Under the pieces are notes generated by a model. The model made no database searches. It saw only the letters and a list, made by a program, of their open reading frames with translations, and was not told the DNA's origin. The translations under genes and the position numbers were made by a program. From Parus major (taxonomy: Eukaryota; Chordata; Aves; Passeriformes; Paridae), in NCBI RefSeq assembly GCF_001522545.3, contig NC_031770.1, positions 110,428,314 to 110,492,313 of the forward strand: a stretch of 64,000 bases of DNA, read 5' to 3'. Within the stretch, counting starts at the first letter, position 1. Each line of letters starts with the position of its first letter. Shown piece after piece: positions 47,395 through 57,238 of this stretch.

Positions 47395-47950
47395 GCAGAG
47401 GAGGGGAGGGATTCTGCCCCTCTGCCCTGCTCAGGTGAGGCCCCACCTGCAGAGCTGCCTCCAGCCCTGGGCTCCAGCAGCAGAAGGATTTGGAGCTGCT
47501 GGAGAGAGTCCAGAGGAGACCACAGAGATGTTCCAAGGGCTGGAGCCCCTCTGCTCTGGAGCCAGGCTGGGAGAGCTGGGGGTGCTCACCTGGAGAGGAG
47601 AAGGATCCAGGGAGAGCTCAGAGCCCCTTCCAGGGCCTAAAGGGGCTCCAGGAGAGCTGGAGAGGGACTGGGGACAAGGGATGGAGGGACAGGACACAGG
47701 GAATGGCTTCCCACTGCCAGAGGGCAGGGATGGATGGGATATTGGGAAGGAATTGTTCCCTGGGAGGGTGGGCAGGCCCTGGCACAGGGTGCCCAGAGAA
47801 GCTGTGGCTGCCCCTGGATCCCTGGAAGTGTCCAAGGCCAGGCTGGACAGGGCTTGGAGCAACCTGGGATAGTGGGAGGTGTCCCTGCCCATGGCAGGGG
47901 TGGCACTGGATGAGCTTTAAGGTCATTTCCAACCCAAACCATTCTATGTT
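47395..47950 (+). mobile_element. CR1 LINE 3' region, about 555 bp
   Basis: The most complete copy of its subfamily here. It runs from GGGAGGGATTCTGCCCCTCT through TTTGGAGCTGCTGGAGAGAG, GGAGCCCCTCTGCTCTGGAG and GGAAGGAATTGTTCCCTGGG to CCAACCCAAACCATTCTATG. Overlapping ORFs on both strands are not genes. Confidence 0.93.
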
Positions 47951-49445
47951 TTTTCTCCTGCCCACTCCTTTAAAATACAATATCTGAGACTCCTGGTGAT
48001 TTGATTCCTCACAGATCTATCACAGAAATGCTGCTGGGTCAGGTCTGTGTTTGGTGTCCCAGCCCCAGGCAGAGGTGAGTGGAATTCCAGGGTTATTTCC
48101 ATCCTTGTTCATCTGGGACACCTCTGTGAAGGATCTCAAGGCACCTTACAAACACTTTATAAAGCTGATAGCTCTGCTGTGAGTTTCATGCAGTTGATCA
48201 GGCATGTTCTGTGCTTTGACAGCCTGTGCCAGAGCTGGAGGGAATATCTTCTCCAGGGTTTCTCACCAGCTGGGAAGGGAACTTGGGAAACGTGACCTTC
48301 CCCGTTCTGTGCTCGCTTTGCTGGACTGTACTTCCTCTGTTATTCAAGGTGAGAACACAACAGTTAGAATTGATTTAGGTGCTTTTTGGGAAGATGAAGT
48401 CACTGTGTTTGGATCTCTGCATCGTGCCAATAGAGAGATCCTAGGGGAAATCTCTTCCTTTAGTTTTGTTTATATCCAGTCTAAGGCACAGATGTAATTT
48501 GCAGGGAAATGCGAAGGAAGAGAGGCTGTGCTGGCCTCAGCAGAGGAGCTGGAGTGGAATGAGATGTCACAGGGATATCTAAGTGTCTCTCAAGATATGA
48601 AAAAATATAAAAATCTCTGCCATGTGCTGAGATTTTTAACTCTTTCCTTATGTGCCTTCAGCCTTCTGCACCTCTTGGGAATTATCCCACGGTGTGTATT
48701 CCTCCTTAGCCTCAGTTCCTGGATTTTACTCGCTGCCTTTGTTGTGCAAAAACTTAAATAAATTTGGTTTTTTTTCCTGAAAAGTGTAAGAACAGTAGGA
48801 GGAAGTGTGTGTATGCCCTGTGGGACACAGTGCTGGGATTCCCAAGCTGCCCTTGGAAGTACAGGTGCTGTGGCCTGACCAGGATCTGCTCAGGACAGCT
48901 GGAATGAATCCCCAGGACTATCGTTGCAATCAAGTCCCTGGCCAAGATTTAATCCATTGCACTTTTGCAACCCTGTTGTTTCCTGTTCCTCTGGTGTTTG
49001 CAGGCTGGAGGCAAAACCTGGCTGAGTGTCACAGTTTTATTGTGCAGCTCCTGTTTCACTGATGGGATCAGGCTGGGCTCCAGCTCATCCTACACCCCTG
49101 GAAAGGGATTGTTTATATCACAAACAAATGACATTTTGCTTACCAGGAGTATTCAGCAAGGGAGATGGGGGCTTTCTGTTTTGTGAATTATAAAAATGAA
49201 TGAAAATTGTTAAAACTGGCCTCTTGGTGAGGTACAGGATGAGCTTTTGAGAAAAATAAATAATAGAAGGGCAAGACAGGCTGGGAGGATTTGGATGTGT
49301 TTTAATAAAATGCAGCACCATGGAATTTAAAACTGAAATAAAAACTGAATCAGCAAATACAATGTAAATGAAAATCAAGCACCTGTAGACTGCTGCAGTG
49401 GGGTGAGATGTTATGTGGTGATAAAACCTCATTAGGATGTGGTGC

Positions 49446-49577
49446 CATATCCAAGGCCAGGCTGGATGGAGCTTGGAGCAGCCTGGGATAGTGGAAGGTG
49501 TCCCTGTCCTTGGCAGGGGGTGGAATGGGGTGGGCTTTAAGGTCCCTTCCCACCCAAACCATTCCAGGACTCTGTAA
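49446..49577 (+). mobile_element. CR1 LINE tail fragment
   Basis: CATATCCAAGGCCAGGCTGG, AGCAGCCTGGGATAGTGGAA and CACCCAAACCATTCCAGGAC. Confidence 0.9.
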
Positions 49578-50329
49578 TCAGAACAGGGATATCCTGAAGG
49601 ATGGTAAAACCTCTGTCTTTGGAGGTTTTACCACTAAGAAAATTGGAGCTGGTCTAACACTCACAGTAGTTCTGCTCCAGAGGTCAGTCATTCTATTAAT
49701 AACCTCCAGATTATTTTAGGCTTAGATTTACTATAATAAAACTCCTTAGCCTTTTGATTGCTAGAGAAACAATCTGCTCTTTTGTAGTTGCAAGTGTAGC
49801 AAAAATGGATCTTCATAATTCCATGGAAAAACATTATATTTTTTAAAACTTTTCCTTGTCCCCTTTCCATGAATTACTTCCTAACCTCTCTTCTTCTCCT
49901 TGCTGGGTTAGAGGCAGCTGATGGCTCATGTGGAGTGTAGAAGTTAATATCAACTGCAAGACAGCAGCTGATGTTTCAGTATATTCTGGCACAGAATTTA
50001 TTTTAGCAGGAAAGTACTTCTCTATAGTAATTGGAATTTGTCCTTTTAACAAGTGTCATTCATCCAGGTATTGGACATGCAGGATTTTCATTCCATTTCC
50101 CATCAGTGGATTCATTGTTCTATTGGCACTCAGGATAAATAGTAGTAAAATTAAACCTTCCTATGGATATGTGGCAGGTCCTGGTGATGACACCACCATG
50201 GCCAACAAAAATAGAAGTTGCAGCTGACCTGAATTTTTACCACTTTTGTCCAGGCTGAGTATCCCTGCTTCTCATCTCGTTGATTAAACCCTTGTTTATT
50301 TTAACAGGCTGCCCATGAAGTGGTGGAAT

Positions 50330-50466
50330 CATCATCCCAGGAGGGATTTAAAAGCTGGGTGGATCTGGCACTTGGGGACATGGGCTGGTGGTGGCCTTGG
50401 AAGTGCTGGGGAATTTTTGGACTCAATGGTGTGAGAGGGATTTTCCAACCTTAACAATTCTGTGAT
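50330..50466 (+). mobile_element. CR1 LINE tail fragment
   Basis: CCCAGGAGGGATTTAAAAGC, GGATCTGGCACTTGGGGACA and TTCCAACCTTAACAATTCTG. Same tail type as 236-429. Confidence 0.85.
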
Positions 50467-51776
50467 CACCAGGAGGTGAAATTGTGTCCCTCTTTAGGTT
50501 TTTGAAGCATTACAGGACTGAGAGATGCTCCTGGAGCCCAGATCCCACATTTTCCATTCCAAGCAAGGATTAACTCCCCATAACACTTCTCTGGTAGTTG
50601 TCTGAGTTGATTTCAGTGGTTGAGACTCCCAGTGGTTGTTGAGGCTTCACAAAGATGCTGATTTCTCCTGCTGGCAAAGTTTTCCTGTGGATAATTCCAT
50701 GTGCTGCTTGTCCTTTTCCTCATGAGCACTGGGGAAATTGTCTGGTTTTCCCTTTGCATCAGCCATTTCTGTACTGGGAGTCTGTTCTCATCAGCTCTTC
50801 ACAAGATGCTGTCTGCAATAAACCAATTTTAATCAGGTAAATTAAAAGCATTAGAGCCTCCTGGGTACCTGTTCTGATGCCAGAATTGACTGCAGAACTG
50901 GTGGTATGTGGCCTTATTTATGCATGTATTTATTTTAATCCTGCTTAAACTCATCAGGCTACAGGTCTTTGTTCACCCTCTCGCCTGTTTGATCCCAATC
51001 CAAATGTTAATGCTCCTACTTAACTTGAAGTTGTCAACTCCTTAAAGCAAGACTCTGTCATCGTGGATGTCTGCAGAGCTCCAGAGTGACTCTTCAGGAA
51101 TTACCTGCAGCCATTCCTGGGATGGAAAGATACAGGGATGCCCTCAGCTCTTGCCTGTCACGTTTTTGTGCACTGCATGGGGGTCCCACCAACCTCTTGG
51201 TGAGGATCTGCAGCAGCAGGAACAGAACAGGATTGTTTTAATCTATTTGTTACAGTTTCTCAGCAAGAAAGTTGGTAAGAAAGGCAGGACAGGGGTGGCT
51301 GCATTTTAAAGCTAAGAGTGATCCTGTGTTTTCCATGGAACCCAGGCTCCATGTGCTTCATCCAGCCCACTTTCTGTAATTTAAGTGAGAACCAGCTTTA
51401 TTCTGCCTTTTTGCTCATCCCTTCTGGACTTTGCCTTTGGTGTCGTTTTTGTGAATCAGGGTTCACAAAATTGTTGTGAATTAGTACCAACAGTACAACA
51501 GTAAAATTACTGGCCTTAAGTAATAGTGGTTCCTATGTAGCAGACAGAGATGGTATAAGAGTTTCTTTTATTCCCCTATTTTAAGATTTTAAGTGCTAAA
51601 AAGGAAATATTTGCATTCTGAAGAGGAGGGAAACGTCTCTGAATGAGCCCAGGCTGTTTCTGTTGCTCCTGTTGTTGCCAGCACCCTTTGCTTTGCACAT
51701 GGGTTCTATCTCACTTTTCCTCCTGGGATAACATGCAGGTGCAGTTCATATTTTGAATATTAACTGTAATAATCCC

Positions 51777-51852
51777 AGTTTTGGGTTGGAAGGGACCTTA
51801 AAGCTCATCTCATTCCCACTTCTGCCATGGGCAGGGACACCTTCCTCTAGAC
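51777..51852 (-). mobile_element. CR1 LINE tail fragment
   Basis: TTTTGGGTTGGAAGGGACCT, AAAGCTCATCTCATTCCCAC and GGGCAGGGACACCTTCC, a reverse CR1 tail. Confidence 0.8.
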
Positions 51853-53289
51853 CATCAAACCCATTTGATTTCATGAGGTGTCTAAATCCTTCCCACTTTG
51901 GGCTTCTTCTCTTGCCAAACTGCTTTCACTGATGTGAATTCCTTTGATAATTGACCATAACCCCCTGTTTTTTCCTTTCACTAAATAACTGAGAGGTGCT
52001 CTGAGAGTGGGATGCCCTAGAGGTGCAATCCTGATCCTGCAGGATTCGAGGGAACCAGGATTTCCCTCTGTAAGTTTAGTGTACTCCCTTAATGATTTAA
52101 TCAGCAAGTGAAGAAAGGCAGAGAAAAACACGGTGGTACAGGGAGTGCTTTATGTCCTTTAGGTTATTTTCCATACATTTCACTAATTACATAAGCAGAT
52201 GATATTTACAGGAGACTTCTGCCTGTAATTGACCTTCATCTCTTCCTGTGCACTTCCCAACCTCTCCTTGAATTTTCCTATTATTTCCTCTTAGTCATTT
52301 CACATTTAACACCATGTTTTGAGCAGTCCTTTTCTTTGGCTTGGGACCATCCTACCAGCTCCCCATTCCCAATTCCTTCTCACTTCATCCCCTCAGCTCA
52401 TTTTTGTGAGCAGTTTTGGAGCTCATGGCACAGACAAACATATTCCCCAAAGCCCAGTCTCCAGGTTTCTCTCCAGTTACAGCACAATTGCTCTTTCTCT
52501 TTTACCTGATCATCAGTTCTCTGGAGCAAGAATATTTCTTTCTGTCTTTCATCTGGTGAAAAATTGTCTTTCAGAAGCTGCAGCAGCACAATCAACTTTT
52601 AGGAATATATGCCTTATTTTTCTTTGAAATTTTTCTCTGTGTTGGGTCAAGCAGGGGAGGAGTTGCATAAACTGTGAGGGGTTAGAGAAAACCCCTGGTT
52701 AGAGTTCAGCAGTGTTCCCATGGCTACTGGGACAGGTATAGCACGGAAGCAGGAATACCTTGGCATTTAACAGCCCTTCCAGGTGATTTATGGTTTCACA
52801 TAAGCTTTTCCTAAACCCAGAGGTTTTCTAGGGTTGGCACCTCTTTGCTTGTCTCCATGCCCTGTTAGTTCTGTGCTCAGTGGCCCGTGGTTATTAAAAT
52901 TCTTATCAATAAAGGAGTTTCTGAGCAAGGTTCTTATTTTCTAAACTCGTACATACCTTTGGAACTCCTCTGCTTAACCAAAGGAACATTTGTTTTTATG
53001 CCTAATGTACTTCATGAAAAGAAAGAAATGTGTAGAGTTCAGGTAATATTTGCCTTCAATTACAGTAATTAAGTTGTCAGGAGTTGAAGTCACCAAGGCA
53101 ATGAGGAAATCCTTTCCTGGTTGGCCAGGGGGTTACGGGTGTTCTGGGCCCAAGTGTGTTTTACACATTGGGGTGGGGAGGGAAACGGGTCTGGTCGAAA
53201 ACCTGGGAGTCTGTTTGTCCTTTTGCAATCCAGGGTGTCAAAATCCTGCTGTGGGGGGAAGGAAAATGACCCTGTTTGCCTGGGCTTCA
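51853..53289. other. Intron 6 stretch without recognised elements
   Basis: Unique-looking AT-rich sequence up to about 53090. From there GC rises into the CR1 copy starting near 53290, and part of 53090-53290 could be the 5' part of that insertion. Confidence 0.5.
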
Positions 53290-53824
53290 GCAGGGGAGGG
53301 CCAGGGAAGTGATTGTCCCCCTGTGCTGGCACTGCTGGGACACCTCCAGTGCTGGGGACAGCTCTGGGACCCTCCTGACAAGAGAGACCTGGAGGGGCTG
53401 GAGCGTGTCCAGGGCAGGGAACGGAGCTGGGGAAGGGTCTGGAGCACCAGGAGGGGCTGAGGGAGCTGGGAAAGGGGCTCAGCCTGGAGAAAAGGAGGCT
53501 CAGGGGGCCCTTCTGGCTCTGCACAACTCCTGACAGGAGGGGACAGCCGGGGGGTCGGGCTCTGCTCCCAGGGAACAGGGACAGGAGGAGAGGGAACAGC
53601 TCAGGCTGTGCCAGGGGAGGTTCAGGTTGGACATCAGGAGGAATTTCTCCATGGAAAGAGTTATTAAACATTGTTAGGGGCTGCCCAGGGAGGTTTGGAT
53701 TCCCCATCTCGGGTGGTGTCCAAGGAAGGGTAGTACATGGCACTCAGTGCTGGGTGACAAGGATGGTCACAGGATGGATTTGGTGGTGTTGGATCTCTTT
53801 TCCATCCTAAATGATCCTGTGATG
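53290..53824 (+). mobile_element. CR1 LINE 3' region, about 535 bp
   Basis: It includes the end of ORF2-type sequence (GAAGTGATTGTCCCCCTGTG, GGAGGGGCTGGAGCGTGTCC), then GGGGCTCAGCCTGGAGAAAA, TTCAGGTTGGACATCAGGAG and the tail TTTTCCATCCTAAATGATCC. It is a different subfamily from the 21255/47395 type. Confidence 0.88.
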
Positions 53825-54728
53825 ACATGGGATTCTCTACTTGTAAGGTTAGATCTTATTAAAAACAGGTTTAATATAAATGTAGCTCGACCCATTTATC
53901 CTGGGAATTCTGTCTTGTTAAACTTCTGCTGCAGCTCCCCTTTCAAATGTAACTGTGTGGAGATGTGTGTGGATACATCCTCTTTTTCCCTGTGTTCCAC
54001 ATCCCTTTTCAGGCTTCTTTGCCAGAACTCAAATAGTTTCAGTTACTTCATAACCCTTCAGGAACACTACAACATATCCCTACAAGAAAAGTCCCTAATT
54101 TTGATAAGTGCCCACACAAACATCACAGGAATCTCAAGTGCAGCCTTACTTTCGTTCCACTGGAATAGCTCTCTTGAAAGCAGATGGATGAGGAAATCAC
54201 CACTCGTAATGCATCACTAATGACACCAATTTTTGCATTCCTGCTCATGGGAGTAAAGGTTATGGGTGCATAAGGATCCAGACCTGGAAAACCTTGCTCA
54301 CAAACCCTAATAAACCCCACTTCAGCCAGCAAGTTTAACGATGCCCTCAAGAGAGCCAGGTCCCTTATCTGCAGCATCATGCAATAGCTATAAAGCGTAG
54401 AGATAAGTGGGGTTTTATCTCCCAGCTCTCTGCTGGCCTTCCCTGAGTATCAGGTTATGGCAGTGAAAGTGGCTGTGAAATCTGACTGCTCTGATTTGGG
54501 CAGGCAGCATTCAGGATGTGTGGGCAGAGTGGATGCCATGGATTACCCATCCATGCATTTATGAATGGAAAAACAGGGAATTACCTGACTGGAATCCCCT
54601 GATGCAGATTTTGTAGAGGAGATTTTGGTGAGGATTCTACACCATCCTTCCCAGCTTTTCCCATCCAGTGGGGGGTACCTGGTTCTCTGTGGTGTGTACA
54701 AAGTTTAAAAAAAAAAACCCAATTAACG

Positions 54729-55112
54729 AGCTGAGGGAGCTGGGAAGGGGCTCAGCCTGGAGAAAAGGAGACTCAGGAGGGACCTGAGGCACAACTCCTG
54801 ACAGGAGGGGACAGCCGGGGGGGTCGGGCTCTGCTCCCAGGGAACAGGGACAGGAGGAGAGGGAACAGCCTCAGGCTGGGCCAGGAGAGGCTCAGGTTGG
54901 ACATCAGCAGGAATTTCTCCCTGGAAAGGGCACTCAGGCACTGGAAGGTGCTGCCCAGGGAGGTTTGGAGTCCCCATCCCTGGAGGTGTCCCAGGAAGGT
55001 CTGGACGTGGCACTCAGAGCTCTGGGCTGGGGACAAGGTGGGGATTGGGCACAGGTTGGGCTCGATTGTCTTGGAGCTCTTTTCCAACCTGAATGATTCT
55101 GTGATTCTGTGA
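54729..55112 (+). mobile_element. CR1 LINE 3' end, about 385 bp
   Basis: Same subfamily as 53290: GGGAGCTGGGAAGGGGCTCA, CAGGTTGGACATCAGCAGGA, CAGGCACTGGAAGGTGCTGC and the tail CAACCTGAATGATTCTGTG with two ATTCTGTG units. An A run precedes it. Confidence 0.92.
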
Positions 55113-56053
55113 AAATTTGGGACATTTCCAAGAGTCATTTGCAGCAAAAGGCTGTACCACAAAGACTTTGTTTTGAGTGCTTTGGTATGTATGTGAACAA
55201 GCCTTAATTTCAGCTGCCTTTCTGGTTTGTTTCTTTTGTAAATCTCAGACAATTTAACAAATTATACATTTCCATCTTGTGGCATTTGTTGCTTTCTCAG
55301 TCAATTCTCTTCATGCCATCCATAACATCCAGCTCCAGAGCTATACTTTGCTTTTAGTTTGATATTTCCTTTCTACAAAGGAGACTCTTCACCTGCAGCT
55401 GGAGATGAGCAGCTCTTTATTCCATGTCTGCAGAAACCTTGTAAGATGTAACCTGTGATGTTGTTTGTGCCATCTGATAATGTGTGATCAAATGGAGCCT
55501 GTTTAAATAACAACATCTGGGACACCCTGACAGCAGAGCAGCTCCGAAACAAACATTTCCAAAGATCAGATAAGATGGAAGAGATGCCTCAATGCTGGAT
55601 TGCTCCCTGGATCACAAGTTCCTTGCTGAAGAGTTATTCCAGGCATGGGATTTCCTTTGTGCCACAGGCTAATGGATTGTAGTGGATCATTTTTCATGCT
55701 GGTTTATGTCTTGCAGAGACATGTGCTTTGTAAAGTCAGTGTAATGCACTGAGTATGACAGTGGTAGACATGAGTTATGTAGGAGTAGGTAAACTAAGGA
55801 ACTCAAAACAACTGAAAATTGTCTTGGCTTGTGTTCTCTTGCTGGCTTCCCTCCTTCCACCTCTTTTCCCTAAACCCACAGCATCTTTCACATTAAGGGC
55901 TGCCTCGCTTCCACCCAAATCTGCACTTTCACAGTTAATTTTCAAAGCACCACGTTGCTTTTCAGTATTTTCCTTATTAGTGTGCAGAAAAGCAGCATTT
56001 TGTTTAAAGCTGTGACTCCTGACTCACTCCTGCTCCTTTGTGTTCCCTTGCAG
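55113..56053. other. Last 0.9 kb of intron 6 before exon 7
   Basis: No repeat is recognised here. It ends in the polypyrimidine tract and TTCCCTTGCAG acceptor of exon 7. Confidence 0.7.
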
Positions 56054-56653
56054 GGGGATATTGCTGATCCTGACTCCCAGGAAGAGAAGAACAGCTGGCT
56101 CTCCAGCCCTGGAGATGGTTCCAATACAGTGAAGAGTGTTCTCACTGTCCAGGAATATTTCGCCCAGCGCATGGCAAAGCTGAAGGGATCCCAGAAGGAA
56201 ACAGAAACAAAGGTGGAACATTCCAGCCCAGCAGCTGATGAAGCTGTGGAGCCTTCAGAAGAGCTGGAAACCAAAGTCAAAAAGAAAAAGAAGAAGCAGA
56301 AGAGAGATGATGAAGCAGAGTGGACAGAGGACTGTGAGAAACCAGGGAAAAAGCCCAAGACAGGGAGCTCGAATGGAAAAGAACTGGATAATCCACTAAA
56401 GGAATGTCACAAGAGGAAAAAAAAGAGGAAACATAAAGAAGAAAACGAAGGAGAAAACATCAGTTGTGATGAAAATACAGGCAGTGGAGAAATTTCTGTG
56501 GGAATGTCTGAGGGGGAGGAACTCAGCACAGAGGAGCAGGAGGAGAAGCAGAAGAAACGCCACAAGAAGAAGCACAAAAAGCAAAAAGAGGAGACAGGGG
56601 AGAGTGGGGAAGGAGCAACCAGAAAGAAAAAGAAGCACTGCAAGAACATTTAA
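56054..56653 (+). CDS. PINX1: PINX1 exon 7: terminal coding exon, Lys/Glu-rich tail
   Basis: The acceptor is TTCCCTTGCAG. The exon encodes 199 residues (about 158-356) and a TAA stop. After an acidic/Ser linker comes SVLTVQEYFAQRMAKLKG (about 186-201), matching the conserved (T/V)IQEYFAKRM block of PINX1. The rest has low complexity: Lys clusters at about 232-241, 277-285, 322-334 and 348-353, separated by Glu/Ser/Gly stretches. This is typical of nucleolar proteins and corresponds in position to the human telomerase-inhibitory region. The only Phe or Tyr in the exon are in QEYF, so no F-x-L-x-P TRF1-docking motif exists here. The frame is open about 99 bases upstream into the intron, but the splice site and conserved start of homology set the exon border. 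Confidence 0.95.
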   Translation, partial: GDIADPDSQEEKNSWLSSPGDGSNTVKSVLTVQEYFAQRMAKLKGSQKETETKVEHSSPAADEAVEPSEELETKVKKKKKKQKRDDEAEWTEDCEKPGKKPKTGSSNGKELDNPLKECHKRKKKRKHKEENEGENISCDENTGSGEISVGMSEGEELSTEEQEEKQKKRHKKKHKKQKEETGESGEGATRKKKKHCKNI

Positions 56654-56754
56654 CCCTTTCAGGCTCAGGGGTTGAGTCTGTGTTAGAGAGGCTCTGTGTA
56701 AACACAGCATCATTCCAGGCTTGGACACTGCTCCAGCTCCAGCTGGGACAGCCT

Positions 56755-56856
56755 GGATCTAAACTCAGGCTGGATCTAAACTCAGACTGGGTCTAAAATC
56801 AGGCTGGATCTAAAATCAGGCTGGATCTAAAATCAGGGTGGATCTAAACCCAGCTC
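56755..56856 (+). repeat. 17-bp minisatellite, about six copies, in PINX1 3' UTR
   Basis: Six head-to-tail copies of a unit like GGATCTAAACTCAGGCT start at 56755, 56772, 56789, 56806, 56823 and 56840. Units differ by one to a few bases (ACTC versus AATC, GGCT versus GACT). Copies 4 and 5 are the closest pair. The array sits about 100 bp after the stop codon, inside the transcribed 3' UTR. Confidence 0.9.
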
Positions 56857-57004
56857 TGCCAAGGGAAAATGGGGCAAACAGGAGCTTCAGTGCCACGTTC
56901 AAAGGGGATCCACATGGAGGATTAACACATCAAGACTGTGAAAGGCAGGGAATGACTTTCTGCTGCTTCACACTGACTGTGTTTTTCTCAATCCAGGAAA
57001 GAAA

Positions 57005-57015
57005 AATAAAATAAA
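57005..57015 (+). terminator. Proximal poly(A) signal, overlapping AATAAA pair
   Basis: Two overlapping AATAAA hexamers (57005-57010 and 57010-57015) lie 352 bp after the PINX1 stop. A T-rich then GT-containing stretch (CTTTTTACTTGTGAG) follows about 20 bases later, as expected for a downstream element. This is the better of the two candidates. Confidence 0.6.
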
Positions 57016-57232
57016 ATTACCCTAGTACTGCCTTTTTACTTGTGAGAGCCCAGCTCTGCTTCTGGAAGCAGGAGGGGGTTTGCAAAGCTGCCTGTGTTTT
57101 CTCATTGATTTTTGCAACGTGGTGTCCAATTCTTACATTCATCTCTTTTTACATATAAAATGACTGTTATTTCTTCCCAAAATGCTTACTCTGATTAAAA
57201 TTTTGCTCCTGAGTGTCAGCACTGAAGGATGA

Positions 57233-57238
57233 AATAAA
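57233..57238 (+). terminator. Distal candidate poly(A) signal AATAAA
   Basis: A single AATAAA is followed by CTCTCTGTGCC, a plausible downstream element. It would give a 3' UTR about 225 bp longer than the proximal site. Confidence 0.4.

Larger units (their letters stand above)
11668..56053 (+). other. PINX1 intron 6 (44.4 kb)
   Basis: This single intron makes up about 70 percent of the window and separates exon 6 from the terminal coding exon. It carries most of the CR1 copies, a probable solo LTR, MIR-like fossils, tandem duplications and microsatellites listed separately. I found no internal exon, RNA gene or coding sequence with recognisable homology. Long ORFs in it mostly fall within CR1 3' ends. 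Confidence 0.9.

Noticed and set aside
47435..47987. 145- and 165-codon ORFs on the + strand
   Set aside because: Contained in CR1 3' noncoding sequence; same peptides recur at 21209-21687 and 43579-44050.
53090..53743. 217-codon ORF on the - strand
   Set aside because: Mostly antisense to the CR1 copy at 53290-53824; Pro/Ser-rich translation typical of CR1 3' regions, no domain.
55955..56053. In-frame ATG upstream of PINX1 exon 7
   Set aside because: The frame is open by chance across the end of intron 6. The clear polypyrimidine tract and AG at 56053, and homology starting after it, show this is intron.
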